A stretch of DNA of 64,000 nucleotides from assembly GCF_031143425.1 (NCBI RefSeq), contig NC_090440.1, positions 1,269,435,123-1,269,499,122 on the forward strand. Direction: 5' to 3'. Shown in pieces: positions 21,858 to 32,690 of the stretch (position 1 is its first letter; each line of letters begins with the position of its first letter). Under the pieces are notes generated by a model. It was not told the DNA's origin and did not search any database. It worked only from the letters and a program-made list of their open reading frames with translations. The position numbers were made by a program, and so were the translations under genes. The DNA is from Pleurodeles waltl. Lineage: Eukaryota; Chordata; Amphibia; Caudata; Salamandridae.

Positions 21858-22860
21858 AATACGAGAATGAAGTTTATACACAATTGAACAACGAGCTGTA
21901 CTATGAGAAAGTGAAATCGAATCCTAGATATTTCTTAACTAACTTGATTAATCGGAGACTTTGTGAGTGGTTTAAAAAGGTATTATAGACATGGATGAAT
22001 ATAAATATTTACAGGTAAACCGTCCGAAGTTTCCATGTATTTATACTCTGCCAAAAATACATAAGAATCTTGCCTTTCCACCGGGGAGACCTATTGTATC
22101 CGGAATTAGAGGCCCTATTGAAAAACTAGCAGAATTTGTTTATGTATTTTTGCAGCCTTTTGCATGTAACATCGTTAATTCGGGATACAAAGCATCTATT
22201 GGGTATATTGAATGATAGATCATGGGAACCTAATACTTACATGGTGACTCTAGAAGTGGAGGCTCTATATACTAATATTAGACATGACTCTGGATTACAA
22301 GCTATAGCACATACATTAAATAAAAGATCGGCGAGTCTATCAGAACATAAAAAGATGCTAATTGAGATGATGGATATAATTTTGCAGCACAATTTTTTTC
22401 TTTAAAAAAATGAATGGTATCAACAGAAACAAGGTGTTGCAATGGGGTCCAAATTCTCACCATCATATGCAAATTTATTCATGGGGTGGTTCGAGGAAAC
22501 TTGGCTATGGGGGCCTGGAGCAGCAGAATGGTACACACATATCCTCTATTTGGGGAGATAAATAGACAATTGACTTTTACTTTGGACAGGTACCATAACT
22601 AGTCTACACTCATTTTGTAACTATTTAAACAGTAACACTGTTAATATGAAATATACATACCATCATAGTGATACTAATGTTGAATTCTTAGACGTAGAAT
22701 TATTCATAAGGGAGAATAAAATAGAGAGTAGACTATATAGAAAATCAATGTCATGTAATTCACTATTACATGCTACAAGTGCTCAGCCAGCTAGTCAAAT
22801 AAGAGCAATACCGTTTGGAGAAATGATTCGAGCAAGGAGGAACTGTAGTTTGGATTAGCA
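21858..22860 (+). pseudogene. Penelope-type reverse transcriptase, disrupted
   Basis: Reads EYENEVYTQLNNELYYEKV, then CIYTLPKIHKNLAFPPGRPI and VSGIRGPIEKLAEF, the Penelope motif with PKIHK and PPGRPIVS. EVEALYTNIRHDSGLQA follows (normally DVxSLYTxIPxxxG), then VAMGSKFSPSYANLFMG in another frame near 22440. The YIDD catalytic box is degraded to IDN-stop-LLLWTG at about 22555-22590. Later NVEFLDVELFIRENKIESRL is the conserved FLD box. Several stops. Confidence 0.8.
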
Positions 22861-23204
22861 TTTTTAATTATGTCTTGATGATATAAAACGAAGGTTTATT
22901 AATAGAGGCTATCAAAATAAAATTGTTAATGACGATGTACGTAGAATACGGAAACCAACTTGTGAAAGTATACTTAGAGATAAAGAGGAAATAGAGTCGC
23001 AGGAACGACAAATGCGGATAATTGTGAACTATAAAGATAGTTCTACACTATGAAAAAGTATTGGCATATTTTAATGCAAGATGGAACTCTTAAATAATAT
23101 CTCGACAAAAAGCCTAGTGCTGTTTACCGCAAAGGTAAGACTCTTAGTAATATACTATGTCCTAGCTATCTAAGTCCACATACCAATACTAGCTGGTTAG
23201 ATCA

Positions 23205-23640
23205 GGAACGTAGAGGTTTTTTCAAATGTGGTAACTGTAATGTATGTAGATGGGCATGCCAGGGGAAAAGAGATTTTGCAGGAATGGTAGGCAATAAGAG
23301 ATACCCAATACAGACATTTATAAATTGTAATACAAGCTATGGTGTTTATATGTTGATATGTAAATGTAATTGCATGTACATAGGGAGCACCATCCGCCCA
23401 CTAAAAGTAAGGATTGGAGAACACTGGAGAGCTATCAAAAATAAGGATGATAGATTTCCTATTGTGGTACATATGAAAGATTGTGACATACAAGATGCAC
23501 AGAAAGAATAGAAACATTTTTGATTTGACCATGTTAAAATGGACCCAAGAGGAGGAAATAGAGAACTTGTTCTAAGGAGGAGGGAATTATGTTGGATCAT
23601 TAGTACATTGTTTAAATTCTGACTATGAACTGGAATATTT
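23205..23640 (+). pseudogene. Penelope GIY-YIG endonuclease domain
   Basis: A CGNCNVCRWAC-type cysteine cluster at about 23230-23262 (FKCGNCNVC) precedes TSYGVYMLICKCNCMYIGST, then RPLKVRIGEHWRAI. GVY...YIG is the GIY-YIG core; the Arg in VRIGEH matches the conserved catalytic Arg region. The nuclease makes the target nick in Penelope-like elements. The domain is open at 23284-23511 and then shifts frame. Confidence 0.8.
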
Positions 23641-23680
23641 TCTGGGAGACTAAGCCAATAAAATGAATATTACATTGAAT

Positions 23681-24671
23681 ATTGGTGAATCACGTGCACG
23701 GACGAGTGAGGCCTCTTTATCAGAGCCCCACTTTATAATATATACATATCATTTGGGTTGTACACAATATACATATAATTAGATTTATAGTTTTGTCCAC
23801 AATAGGGTTTTCTTTGTGTAAAATGTAGGAATGATATAAACATAAGGAATCTCAATAAATCATTAGGAACTAACAGCGTGAATATAAAAATTAGCCACAA
23901 TTGTTATTAGTCTTGATAGAAAAGACCAGTTTAAGTCCGTTGTTTATGTTTATTGACAAATTTCAGATTACTGTGTATTATGGGGATAACAGTCCTCTTT
24001 TTATTTTGATTACCGCGAGGAAGAGAAACGGGAAGTCCGTTCTTAGTATCGATGAAAAATGGGATTTAAATACACATGCGTAGAACGCTGCTTTCCCTTC
24101 GCGTACTTGCGTTCGGACTATGCCTCAATACTTTATTACTAATAATAAATACAACACAAAGGCGGCTCAACTTGACTATTGAAGGAAAGTTTACTACGAC
24201 TTCACTTCGTACATGGCAGGTAACTTTATATTCAAAAAGCGCGATAACGTGCAATGAAGCGGTACATACTATTAGCATATTCTAATCATCTAAGGGAGTA
24301 TTTCTTTCTCTTCTTAGAGGAAGGAAGGGGATATACTTGACAGCAGCATCTAAAACTAGATTTCAACAATTCAGTGTGAGTATGGTAACGGATACATATA
24401 ATATATACTATGAAGTATAATTATAAACAAGCAAGAAGAAAGTGTTTGTATCTTTCTCACTTTTGTTATATTTGTACCCACAGATACTTTGATTCTAGGT
24501 CACATTACAAAGTTACAAACAGAGTTGTTTACGTCAGGTAAAATGAATATCTTTAATTATTTTCAGTCTAATTAAATGGACGTACTTTGGTGTTTTCTGA
24601 TACTGAGTGCGTCACTCGTGGGTGCACGTGGTGTCTATTTATAAATAAAATATAATAAAATAATCACCAAT
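23681..24671. repeat. Inverted repeat in the Penelope 3' region
   Basis: ATTGGTGA at 23681 and CACGTGCACGGACGAGTGAGG at 23691-23711 are matched in reverse complement by the segment 24607-24632 (TGCGTCACTCGTGGGTGCACG) and TCACCAAT at 24664-24671. Inverted terminal arrangements of partial copies are known in Penelope-like elements. The ~900 bp between the arms holds no recognised coding domain. Confidence 0.65.
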
Positions 24672-24838
24672 AGTAAATGAAATAATACACTTTATACAGA
24701 TTTCCACCACATAAAAAACAACTATATATCACTGGGTGTATGTATAAGAAACAAGTAAATTAAGTATATTTTGAGTTATTATTATTTCAAATACTATACT
24801 GATTGGATACTGTACATTATTAACAGTTCAGAAAAGCC

Positions 24839-24875
24839 CTGATGAATGGGGAGATGTATACCCAGACGAAACACG
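24839..24875 (+). ncRNA. Hammerhead-ribozyme-like core in the Penelope 3' region
   Basis: CTGATGA at 24839-24845 is followed by a potential stem TGGG (24847-24850)/CCCA (24861-24864) and then GACGAAAC, with GAAAC at 24868-24872 and the CACGTG-type stem after it. CTGATGA, helix II and GAAA are the hammerhead core, and hammerheads are known in Penelope-like elements. Helix II is imperfect: an A after CTGATGA and GAC before GAAA are unpaired in the simplest fold. It could be a decayed or inactive copy. Confidence 0.45.
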
Positions 24876-25009
24876 TGTTGGCTTGGCTGTAGCTGCTAAA
24901 AAGGAAAGATTAAAGAAGATGATGAACAGTTCAAGTGGACCAGTGGACTTTTGATTTTTGGTGTTTATTAAAATTACTTTAGGGATTTGAGTGTTTCCAT
25001 TGAGAAATT

Positions 25010-26480
25010 CAGCAGCTGACTATAGGTCAACAAGACTATATTCAGGGTGTGCCAGTGTATTCCCCATATATTCCACCTATTATTTGAGTGATTTGTCACA
25101 ACTGTCATATGCTGTAAATCACATTCTGAAGACAGGAGCTAATATGCTAAATCTCTCTGCAAGAGAGTTTTTTGACAAAGTACAAGGCAAGGACAAAAAC
25201 CTGCAATATAACTTAATTAATTTGATAGCATGTCAAAGTGGAACCAATGAATATTGGTATCATTGTCATGGAGACCTTAAATGTATGCTCTAAAACCGTA
25301 TGGATGCATTGGATGATTTACTTGAATTTATAAGAAAAGCAAAATCTAACATAAAGGATATTCATTTGATGACAGCAGGAGAAGTTTGCTATTTGAATCT
25401 TGCTAATGTTTGTAGGTATTTTAATAACAAGTTTCAAGTGATGCTGGGTTTCATGTGCTGTAAAACAAATCCTCCTCTTGGTGAAGTTACAAATTTATTT
25501 TGGTAGAAAGAGTACCAGGAAAGAGGTACTCCTCATATGCATATGCTCTTATGGATGAAGGATGCACCGAAATTTGGAACTGACACCGACGACTAACAGT
25601 AGGTTACATGCACCATTCCAAAAGACAATGATAGCAAAGGCTTAAGACAGCAAGTTCTATGGTTTCAAACAGATAACTATGGCAATTATTGCCACTGAAA
25701 ATACAGATGTAAAGGTATATTTTATACACAGTGGCGATTTGGATTTCCTAGACCTATCATTTCCAAAGTAAGAGTGAATAGCTTTTTATCAGCAGTCAGA
25801 CATACACTGACACAAAAATCACCAACAAATATGTATAATCTGAGAAGAGCAGAGGCCTCCAACTATATTACTAATTATAATCCTGTCATTATGAAATTAT
25901 GGAATGCAAATATGGATATACAGTTTGTTGCAGACAAATCCATTGCTGTGGTCTCTTTGTCGCTTTGTACATTACAAAATCACAAATGACAGAGATGAAA
26001 GAAATGTGAGAGGAGATTTCTGCAGGTAAATCTCTAACAAAGGTATTGTACAGATTAGCTTGAAAATACTTTTGCATAGGGAGATAAATTCCCATGAGTG
26101 CAGTGCTATGTTGTGTTCAACTAGCTTGTAATCGAAGTCTAGGGGAATTACTTGGTTCAGTCTAGGCCTTGCCAACACATGAAAAAGAGTCTGGAAGTCT
26201 TTCTCAGAAATTCAATACCTACTAGTTTTTGACCAAGAGAGTACACACAGAGTAAAAACAAATATGTGGGATACATACTGTCCAAGAAGAAATTCACACC
26301 TCAAGACAGTCAGTTTGAATCTGAATTACTTGGACAGTATGACTGCTATGTACATTCTTTCAATGCTGCAAAAGACAGCATTTAGGGTTCAGTCTTTCCC
26401 AACTACCTGAAAATGTTAAATGGTGAGATTGACCAGGAAGAAACAATTGCAACTGAGATAGCAAAAGATAGTTCCCAAAG
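25010..26480 (+). pseudogene. Helitron Rep (HUH) domain, disrupted
   Basis: Continues from AADYR with STRLYSGCASVF and LSQLSYAVNHIL, then FFDKVQGKDKNLQYNLINLI and GTNEYWYHCHGDLKCML (the GxxxYW box upstream of Rep). The signature HUH motif is at about 25522-25554 as RGTPHMHMLLW, both histidines present; this His pair binds the metal in rolling-circle endonucleases. A later MKLWNANMDIQFVADKS segment leads toward the tyrosine-bearing YVTKS-like stretch (~25965), which is broken by stops. At least six stops or frameshifts. Confidence 0.75.
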
Positions 26481-26579
26481 CAGTCCAAGTTTGGGACCTT
26501 TGAGTCAAGATCACCTTGGACAGCCAATAATTGAAAATGAAGCTGCTATAGCCATGAATGAGGTGGAGACTGCAAAGTA

Positions 26580-28150
26580 ACAAGCAAGAGAAGAAAATGT
26601 TGATTTGGAACTCTTACTTGGACACCTCAACAATGAGCAGAAACAAATATATATGGGAGTGAAAGAAAAAATATAACATGGATTCCTCATTGACATTAAT
26701 CACTGTAATTATTCAACAGTTAAGCCAATCCTACTATATGTGAGCGGTCAAGCTGACACTAGGAAAGCCTTTAAATCCAAGATCTTACCACATACCTACA
26801 AAGAACACAGACTCCATTTTATCATGTGTGGTAAAAGCAACTACTGGATTAGCTGCACACAGCATCAAAGGAATTACCTTGCTCTGAGTATTTATACCAT
26901 CTGTAGAACACAATAAGACACTGGGTTACCAAGAGTTACCCGGTTAAGCTTTTCACAAAGTTCTCAGAGTTTTGAAGAAATTGAAACTTTAATCATCTTT
27001 GAGATTAACTTGGTTTCCAATGTAATGCTTGCCTTTGTCCACTTAAGAATACAACAGATAATGGAGACAAAGTATGATGTAATTTTTGGAGGAAAGAATG
27101 TAATTATTTTGGTGAGTTATTACAACTTACCCCTGTGAAAAGACAGCCTGTGTTCAAGACACTTCTACATGAAGAAACTAATTCTTTAGGAAATATTGGA
27201 AATGTAAATATTTGGTTTTATTTCTAATATAAAGAACTACTTAAACTATCCATCAAGCATGTGACATGGAATACGCAAATATTCTGAAGGACATTAGAGT
27301 AGTTCTTTCAAAAGAACAAAAACATTGCTTGGGAACTCAACTTATAGAGAACATATTTCCTACAAATAATTATGCACCACAACTAGTTTAAAACTTTATT
27401 CAACAACAAAAATCCATTGTGTGTCCAATGCCTACTCTTCAAGAATGGTCTTCTTTTTACTGAACAATTACTACAACTGGAACAAGAACACATTTGGGAT
27501 CATACAGCAGTTGATAAAATGTAACACAACAGTACTGCTGACTGGAAAACTTCAATCAAAACATGATTAATTGGAGAAGTCTGTTTTCAAAACTGTGGCA
27601 TTAGAAAAGTGTTTGTGTATTTGTAAAAACAGTAGGATAATTTTGTGGCATAATTCAATTGTTGAAGAAGGATTAGTTAATGGTGCTATGGGTAAAATAA
27701 TTGATTTCATTTTCTTTCCGAACAGGATTGAGATTGAATACCTAGCTATTAAATCTGATCAACTTGAAGGTTTAAAATAAATAACAAGGTCTGTTGTATG
27801 TTTCCTGCTTGTAAAAGACTTGTATTTTTGGAAGAAGCAGTTCCTACTGCCGCTAACACGTGTTGTAACAATCCATAAATCTCAAGATTTGAGTGTAGAT
27901 TAAGCATCCATTAACATTGGTAGGACCGTCTCCAAGGAAGGTATGTCATATGTAGCATTGTCACAGGTTAGAAGTTTGTTCAGTTGGTCTCTGATAGACT
28001 TTGATGACAGTAAACTGTATGCTGATTCAAGTTGCATGAAAGAGTACAAACCGTTTGTGAAGTGTGTATGGTCCTCATTTAGCACATATCTGGTTTCTGA
28101 AAAGCCTAGAACCTTAGCAAAACAAAAGGTTATCGAAGGACCACAGTAAC
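26580..28150 (+). pseudogene. Helitron PIF1-type helicase domain, disrupted
   Basis: Begins LLLGHLNNEQKQIYMGVKEK, the usual N-terminal box of Helitron helicases. The Walker A region is eroded (YVSGQADTRKAFKSKIL, normally GGxGxGKS). The Walker B/DEIS region reads FEINLVSNVMLAFVHLRIQQ. Late motifs survive well: VEEGLVNGAMGKIIDFIF (~27660), VTIHKSQDLSVD (~27860) and MSYVALSQVRSLF (~27943), typical PIF1 superfamily 1B motifs V and VI. The enzyme would unwind DNA during rolling-circle transposition; this copy is dead. Confidence 0.8.
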
Positions 28151-28199
28151 GTTTCTAAAAAAAAGTTCAAGAAAGAGAAGAAAAAAGTTTTGGAGAATA

Positions 28200-28286
28200 A
28201 ACATTACGAAAAGTGCTGGTGAAATTGTTGGTTACCAGTTCTCACACTCCTCTGGAGTCAACTGCTATGCCAATGTAGTTCTCAAT
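28200..28286 (+). pseudogene. Ubiquitin-specific-protease-like domain, Cys-box half
   Basis: Downstream of the helicase the frame reads SHSSGVNCYANVVLN. This resembles the C19 (USP) cysteine box GNTCYxNxxLQ, with the candidate nucleophile Cys at 28263-28265. The frame is broken by the LTR insertion after 28286 and continues unchanged at 30987 as ALFSIPFLVHVIEHI. Confidence 0.6.
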
Positions 28287-30984
28287 TGTGAGAAAGTAGC
28301 CTCTTTCTAGCCTTTTTACCCCCACTTTTCGCCTGTTTGTGAGTATATGTCAGGGTGTTTTCACTGTCTCACTGGGATCCTGCTAGCCAGGGCCCAGTGC
28401 TCATAGTGAAAACCCTATGTTTTCAGTATGTTTGTTATGTGTCACTGGGACCCTGCTTGCCAGGACCCCAGTGCTCATAAGTTTGTGGCCTATATGTGTG
28501 TGTTCCCTGTGTGATGCCTAACTGTCTCACTGAGGCTCTGCTAACCAGAACCTCAGTGGTTATGGTCTCTCTGCTTTACAAATTGTCACTAACAGGCTAG
28601 TGACCAATTTTAACAATTCACATTGGCATACTGGACCACCCTTATAATCCCCTAGTATATGGTACTGAGGTACCCAGGGTATTGGGGTTCCAGGAGATCC
28701 CTATGGACTGCAGCATTTCTTTTGCCACCCATAGGGAGCTCTGACAATTCTTACACAGGCCTGCCACTGCAGCCTGAGTGAAATAACATCCACGTTATTT
28801 CACAGCCATTTACCACTGCACTTAAGTAACTTATAAGTCACCTATATGTCTAACCTTCACCTGGTGAAGGTTGGGTGCTAAGTTACTTAGTGTGTGGGCA
28901 CCCTGGCACTAGCCAAGGTGCCCCCACATTGTTCAGGGCAAATTCCCCGGACTTTGTGAGTGTGGGTACACCATTTCACACGTGCACTATACATAGGTCA
29001 CTACCTATGTATAGCGTCACAATGGTAACTCCGAACATGGCCATGTAACATGTCTAAGATCATAGAATTGTCACCCCAATGCCATTCTGGCATTGGGGAA
29101 ACAATTCCATGATCCCCTGAGTCTCTAGCACAGACCTGGGTACTGCCAAACTACTTTTCCAAGCTGCTGCCAACCCCTCAGACAGGTTTCTGCCCTCCTG
29201 GGGTCCAGCCAGGCTTGGCCCAGGAAAACAGAACAAAGGACTTCCTCAGAGAGAGGGTGTTACACCCCCTCCCTTTGAAAAAAGGTGTCAGGGCTGGGGA
29301 GGAGTAGCCTCCCCCAGCCTCTGGAAATGCTTTGATGGGCACAGATAGGTAGCCAAACCTCCTTTTCTGGCTATTTAGGGTCTCTGCTTTGGGGAATTCT
29401 TCAGATACCGAATGCAAGAGCTCACCAGAGTTCCTCTGCATCTCTCTCTTCACCTTCTGCCACAGGATCGACCGCTGACTGCTCAGGACGCCTGCAAAAC
29501 CGCAACAAAGTAGCAAAGACGACTACTGCAACCTTGTATCACTTCATCCTGCCGGCTTTCTCGACTGTTTCCTGGTGGTGCATGCTCTGGGGGTAGCCTG
29601 CCTCCTTCTTGCACCAGGAGCTCTGAAGAAATCTCCCGTGGGTCGACGGAATCTTCCCCCTGCAACCGCAGGCAACAAAAGACTGCATCACCGGTCCTCT
29701 AAGTCCCCTCTCAGAACGACGAGCGTGGTCCCTGGAACTCAGCAACTCTGTCCAAGTGGCTCCCACAGTCCAGTGACTCTTCAGTCCAAGTTTGGTGGAG
29801 GTAAGTCCTTGCCTCCCCATGCTAGACTGCATTGCTGGGTACCACGTGATTTGCAGCTGCTCCAGCTCCTGTGCACTCTTCCAGGATTTCCTTTGTGCAT
29901 AGCCAAGCTTGGATCCCCAACACTCTAACCTGCAGTGCACAACCTTCTGAGTTGTCCTCCGGCGTCGTGGGACTCCCTTTTCTGACTTTGGTTGGACTCC
30001 GGTTCATTCCTCTTCCAAGTGCCTGATCTGGTACTTCTGCGGATGCTGCCTGCTTTTGTGAGGGCTCCCTGACTTGCTGGGCGCCCCCTCTGTCTCCTCA
30101 TCCAAGTGGCAACATCCTGGTCCCTCCTGGGACACAGCAGCATCCAAAAACCCTAACCATGACCCTTGCAGCTAGCAAGGCTCGTTTGCGGTCTTTCTGC
30201 ATGGGAATACCTCTGCAAGCTTCTTCACGACATGGGACATCCATCCTCCAAAGGGGAAGTTCCTAGTCCTCTTCGTTCTTGCAGAAACCAAAGCTTCTTC
30301 CATCTGGTGGCAGCTTCTTTGCACCCTCAGCTGGCATTTCCTGGGCATCTGCCCACTCTCGACATTGTCGCGACTCTTGGACTTGGTCCCCTTGTTTTAC
30401 AGGTACTCAGGTCTGGAAATCCACTGTTGTTGCTTTGCTGGTGTTGGTCTTCCTTGCACAAACCCCCATCACGACTTCTGTGCTCTCTGGGGGTTATAGG
30501 TGCACTTTACACCTACTTTTCAGGGTCCTAGGGTGGGCTATTTTTCTAACCCTCACTGTTTTCTTACAGCCCCAGCGACGCTCTACAAGCTCACATAGGT
30601 TTGGGGTCCATTCGTGGTTCGCATTCCACTTTTGCTATTACTCCTTATTTTTGGTATTGTGTACATATATCTTGTGTATATTTGGCATCCTCATACTGAG
30701 GGTACTCACTGAGATACTTTTGGCATATTGTCATAAAAATAAAGTACCTTTATTTTTAGTATATCGTTGTATTGTGTTTTCTTATGATATTGTGCATATG
30801 ACACCAGTGGTATAGTAGGAGCTTTGCATGTCTCCTAGTTCAGCCTAAGCTGCTCTGCTATAGCTACCTTCTATCAGCCTAAGCTGCTAGAAACACCTCT
30901 TCTACACTAATAAGGGATAACTGGACCTGGTACAGAGTGTAAGTACCCCTTGGTACCCACTACAAGCCAGGCAAGCCTCCTACA
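28287..30984 (+). mobile_element. Solo LTR, family 1 (full length, 2,698 bp)
   Basis: TGTGAGAAAGTAGCC to AGCCTCCTACA (TG...CA) flanked by a perfect 5-bp duplication TCAAT (28282-28286, 30985-30989). It splits the Helitron protease domain, and the frame is restored on its removal. No primer-binding site, gag or pol follows, so it is a solo LTR produced by recombination. A poly(A) signal AATAAA lies near 30739. Splice-like signals occur inside (GGTAAGTCC ~29800; TTTTACAGGTACTCAGG ~30395; TTCTTACAG ~30561). Open frames in it (up to 178 codons) show no known domain. Related copies: 45304-47147 and 62833-64000. Confidence 0.9.
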
Positions 30985-31700
30985 TCAATGCACTATTCTC
31001 TATACCTTTTCTGGTTCATGTAATTGAACACATAAAAGATAATTGATTGTGCTGTGAACTTTTTACACTGTTGGAACGCTTTTGCAGTGATAGAACAATA
31101 ACATACTCTGCATCTTGTATTAGAGATCTTACAGATTTGTGCACTGGTTCTGTACACTTAAGTCAAAATACTCAAGAAGATGCACAAGAACTCTATATGG
31201 TCGTACTTGGTATTTTAGAAGAAGAGATGATACCTATTGACAACCTATTTGGACCTAGTTACTCATGGCAGCATGATGGTGAACAACAAAAGTGCAAATT
31301 GATTTAGAAATGTATATCTACTTAACTCTACCAGACTGTAAAATTGCCAGTTTTGACAAATTGTTTAAGAATGCATCACAGAATTATAATAAATGTCACT
31401 CAGAACTTGTATCAACTTTGACTATAAGAAGAACTGGCAAATATATCATCCAAAAGCTACAGTGATGCACAGCGAATGGAACTAAATTGGAAACACAAAT
31501 TACAAATGTTAAAGCTGGACAAATCTCTATTTCTGGCAAAACATCTAGCTGCATAGCCATTATTTTTCACGAAGGACTGAGTATAACATCTGGACACTAC
31601 ACCATCTGCTTATAAAATACAACTGGGTGGACAGAGTATAATGACAGCAACCTTACATTTAAGCAGAGATTACCTTAGAAACTACCAAATTCCTACCTTC
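30985..31700 (+). pseudogene. Ubiquitin-specific-protease-like domain, His-box half
   Basis: Resumes NALFSIPFLVHVIEHIKDN, stop, then LCCELFTLLERFCSDRT and LSQNTQEDAQELYMVVLGIL (31150-31230), which matches the USP box QQDAxEFxxxLLxxL. After stops, TSGHYTICL near 31586-31612 has the general-base His box (SGHYxxY) and is followed by WTEYNDSNL, where the Asp/Asn of the triad is expected. Order and spacing (Cys, QxDA, His) fit a compact C19 protease of ~250 residues. Helitrons are better known for OTU-type proteases, so a USP-like domain here is unusual. It is inactive as it stands. Confidence 0.6.
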
Positions 31701-32690
31701 TCTTTCTTGAACCAACATTATAAGGAGGATTACTACTGAAAAAAATGAATAATACACTTCTGTGACTTTTGATACAATAAGTTAAGACATAATTCGGCCT
31801 ACCAAAAGAGTTGTCTTACTGAAGGATTCTAAATAATGATATCAACTTACTCCTGGAACAAAACAACTGAGATACCACTAAATTGGAAACCGATCACCAA
31901 CTAAAAACAAGAACAAACAACTATTTTATAGAGAAACAAAAACTACTAAAGATATTAAAGTTTAACATTTTTGGATATTGAACTTGTTTTTAAAAGGTTA
32001 AACTGGATGTATAGAATTCATGGAAAAGACTCACAATCAAATATATATTTCAGTACCAGCTACGAAATTATAAAGATAATTAGAATTAGAATACAAAATT
32101 ACTCTACTACTTGTCAGAAGATTACCAGATTCTGCAACATCATGGGCCCTACCAGTGGTTATGTCTTTATAAGGCTTTTCATATACTGCTATCCTTAACA
32201 CATTTTAGTTGTAAAATAATACTTTTAATATACAAATACTTATCTTAGGCATATGTATATTACATAACTTAATAAGTATAGGTTAAAGAGTTAGATATTT
32301 GTTTATAGTGAGTGCAATGCATAGAAAAGGTAATTTAAAATAATGTACTCAGCACTTATGTTTTTTGTACAGTCTATATAATTGTCTTTCCCCCACTGTT
32401 TGGTGATGAGTCTCTATACAACACTTTACTTATGGTGTAAATGTATGGAAGCTGAGAACAGTGAAAAAGGGAAAATAAAATGCTTAAATTATGTTTATAA
32501 TTTCTTTATAATGATATACATTTGTTGTGTTTTATTATTAACAACTTTTTCATTACAGATTGTGAAACTTTAATGAACAAATTTATAATATGAAACTTTA
32601 ACTTCTATTTCTGTGTTCTTTCTTTTTATATGGATTAAAAGACTCATTTATTGCCCTAATGTAGGTAACTAATTACATCTTTCTCCATTT
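31701..32690. other. Unclassified AT-rich sequence (possible Helitron 3' region)
   Basis: AT-rich, no domain or tandem array. Helitron 3' termini usually carry a short hairpin before a CTRR-like end; I could not identify one. Confidence 0.35.

Larger units (their letters stand above)
21848..25009 (+). mobile_element. Penelope-like retroelement 1, with 16-bp target duplication
   Basis: A 3,162-bp insertion inside the Helitron, flanked by CAGCAGCTGACTATAG at 21832-21847 and 25010-25025. It contains a Penelope-type RT (21.88-22.86 kb), a linker, a CxxCxxC cluster, a GIY-YIG endonuclease (23.3-23.5 kb), and non-coding 3' sequence with an inverted repeat (23681-23711 against 24607-24671) and a hammerhead-like motif at 24839-24872. 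The 5' end begins inside the coding region, so it is 5'-truncated. Confidence 0.85.
20344..31700 (+). mobile_element. Decayed Helitron (Helentron-like), interrupted by three insertions
   Basis: A plus-strand rolling-circle transposon, recognisable in pieces at 20344-20567, 21193-21847, 25010-28286 and 30985-31700. The pieces join in frame when the MITE, Penelope-like and LTR insertions are removed. Order: Cys-rich segment, a DUF6570-like N-terminal region, HUH Rep domain, PIF1-type helicase and a C19 ubiquitin-specific-protease-like domain. Many stops. Neither terminus (5' end, 3' hairpin) could be placed; coding similarity fades at about 31.7 kb. Confidence 0.75.

Noticed and set aside
30279..30815. 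178-codon frame with hydrophobic C-terminus that looks like a membrane protein
   Set aside because: It lies wholly within the family 1 LTR, is not conserved in frame in the other copies and matches no family.
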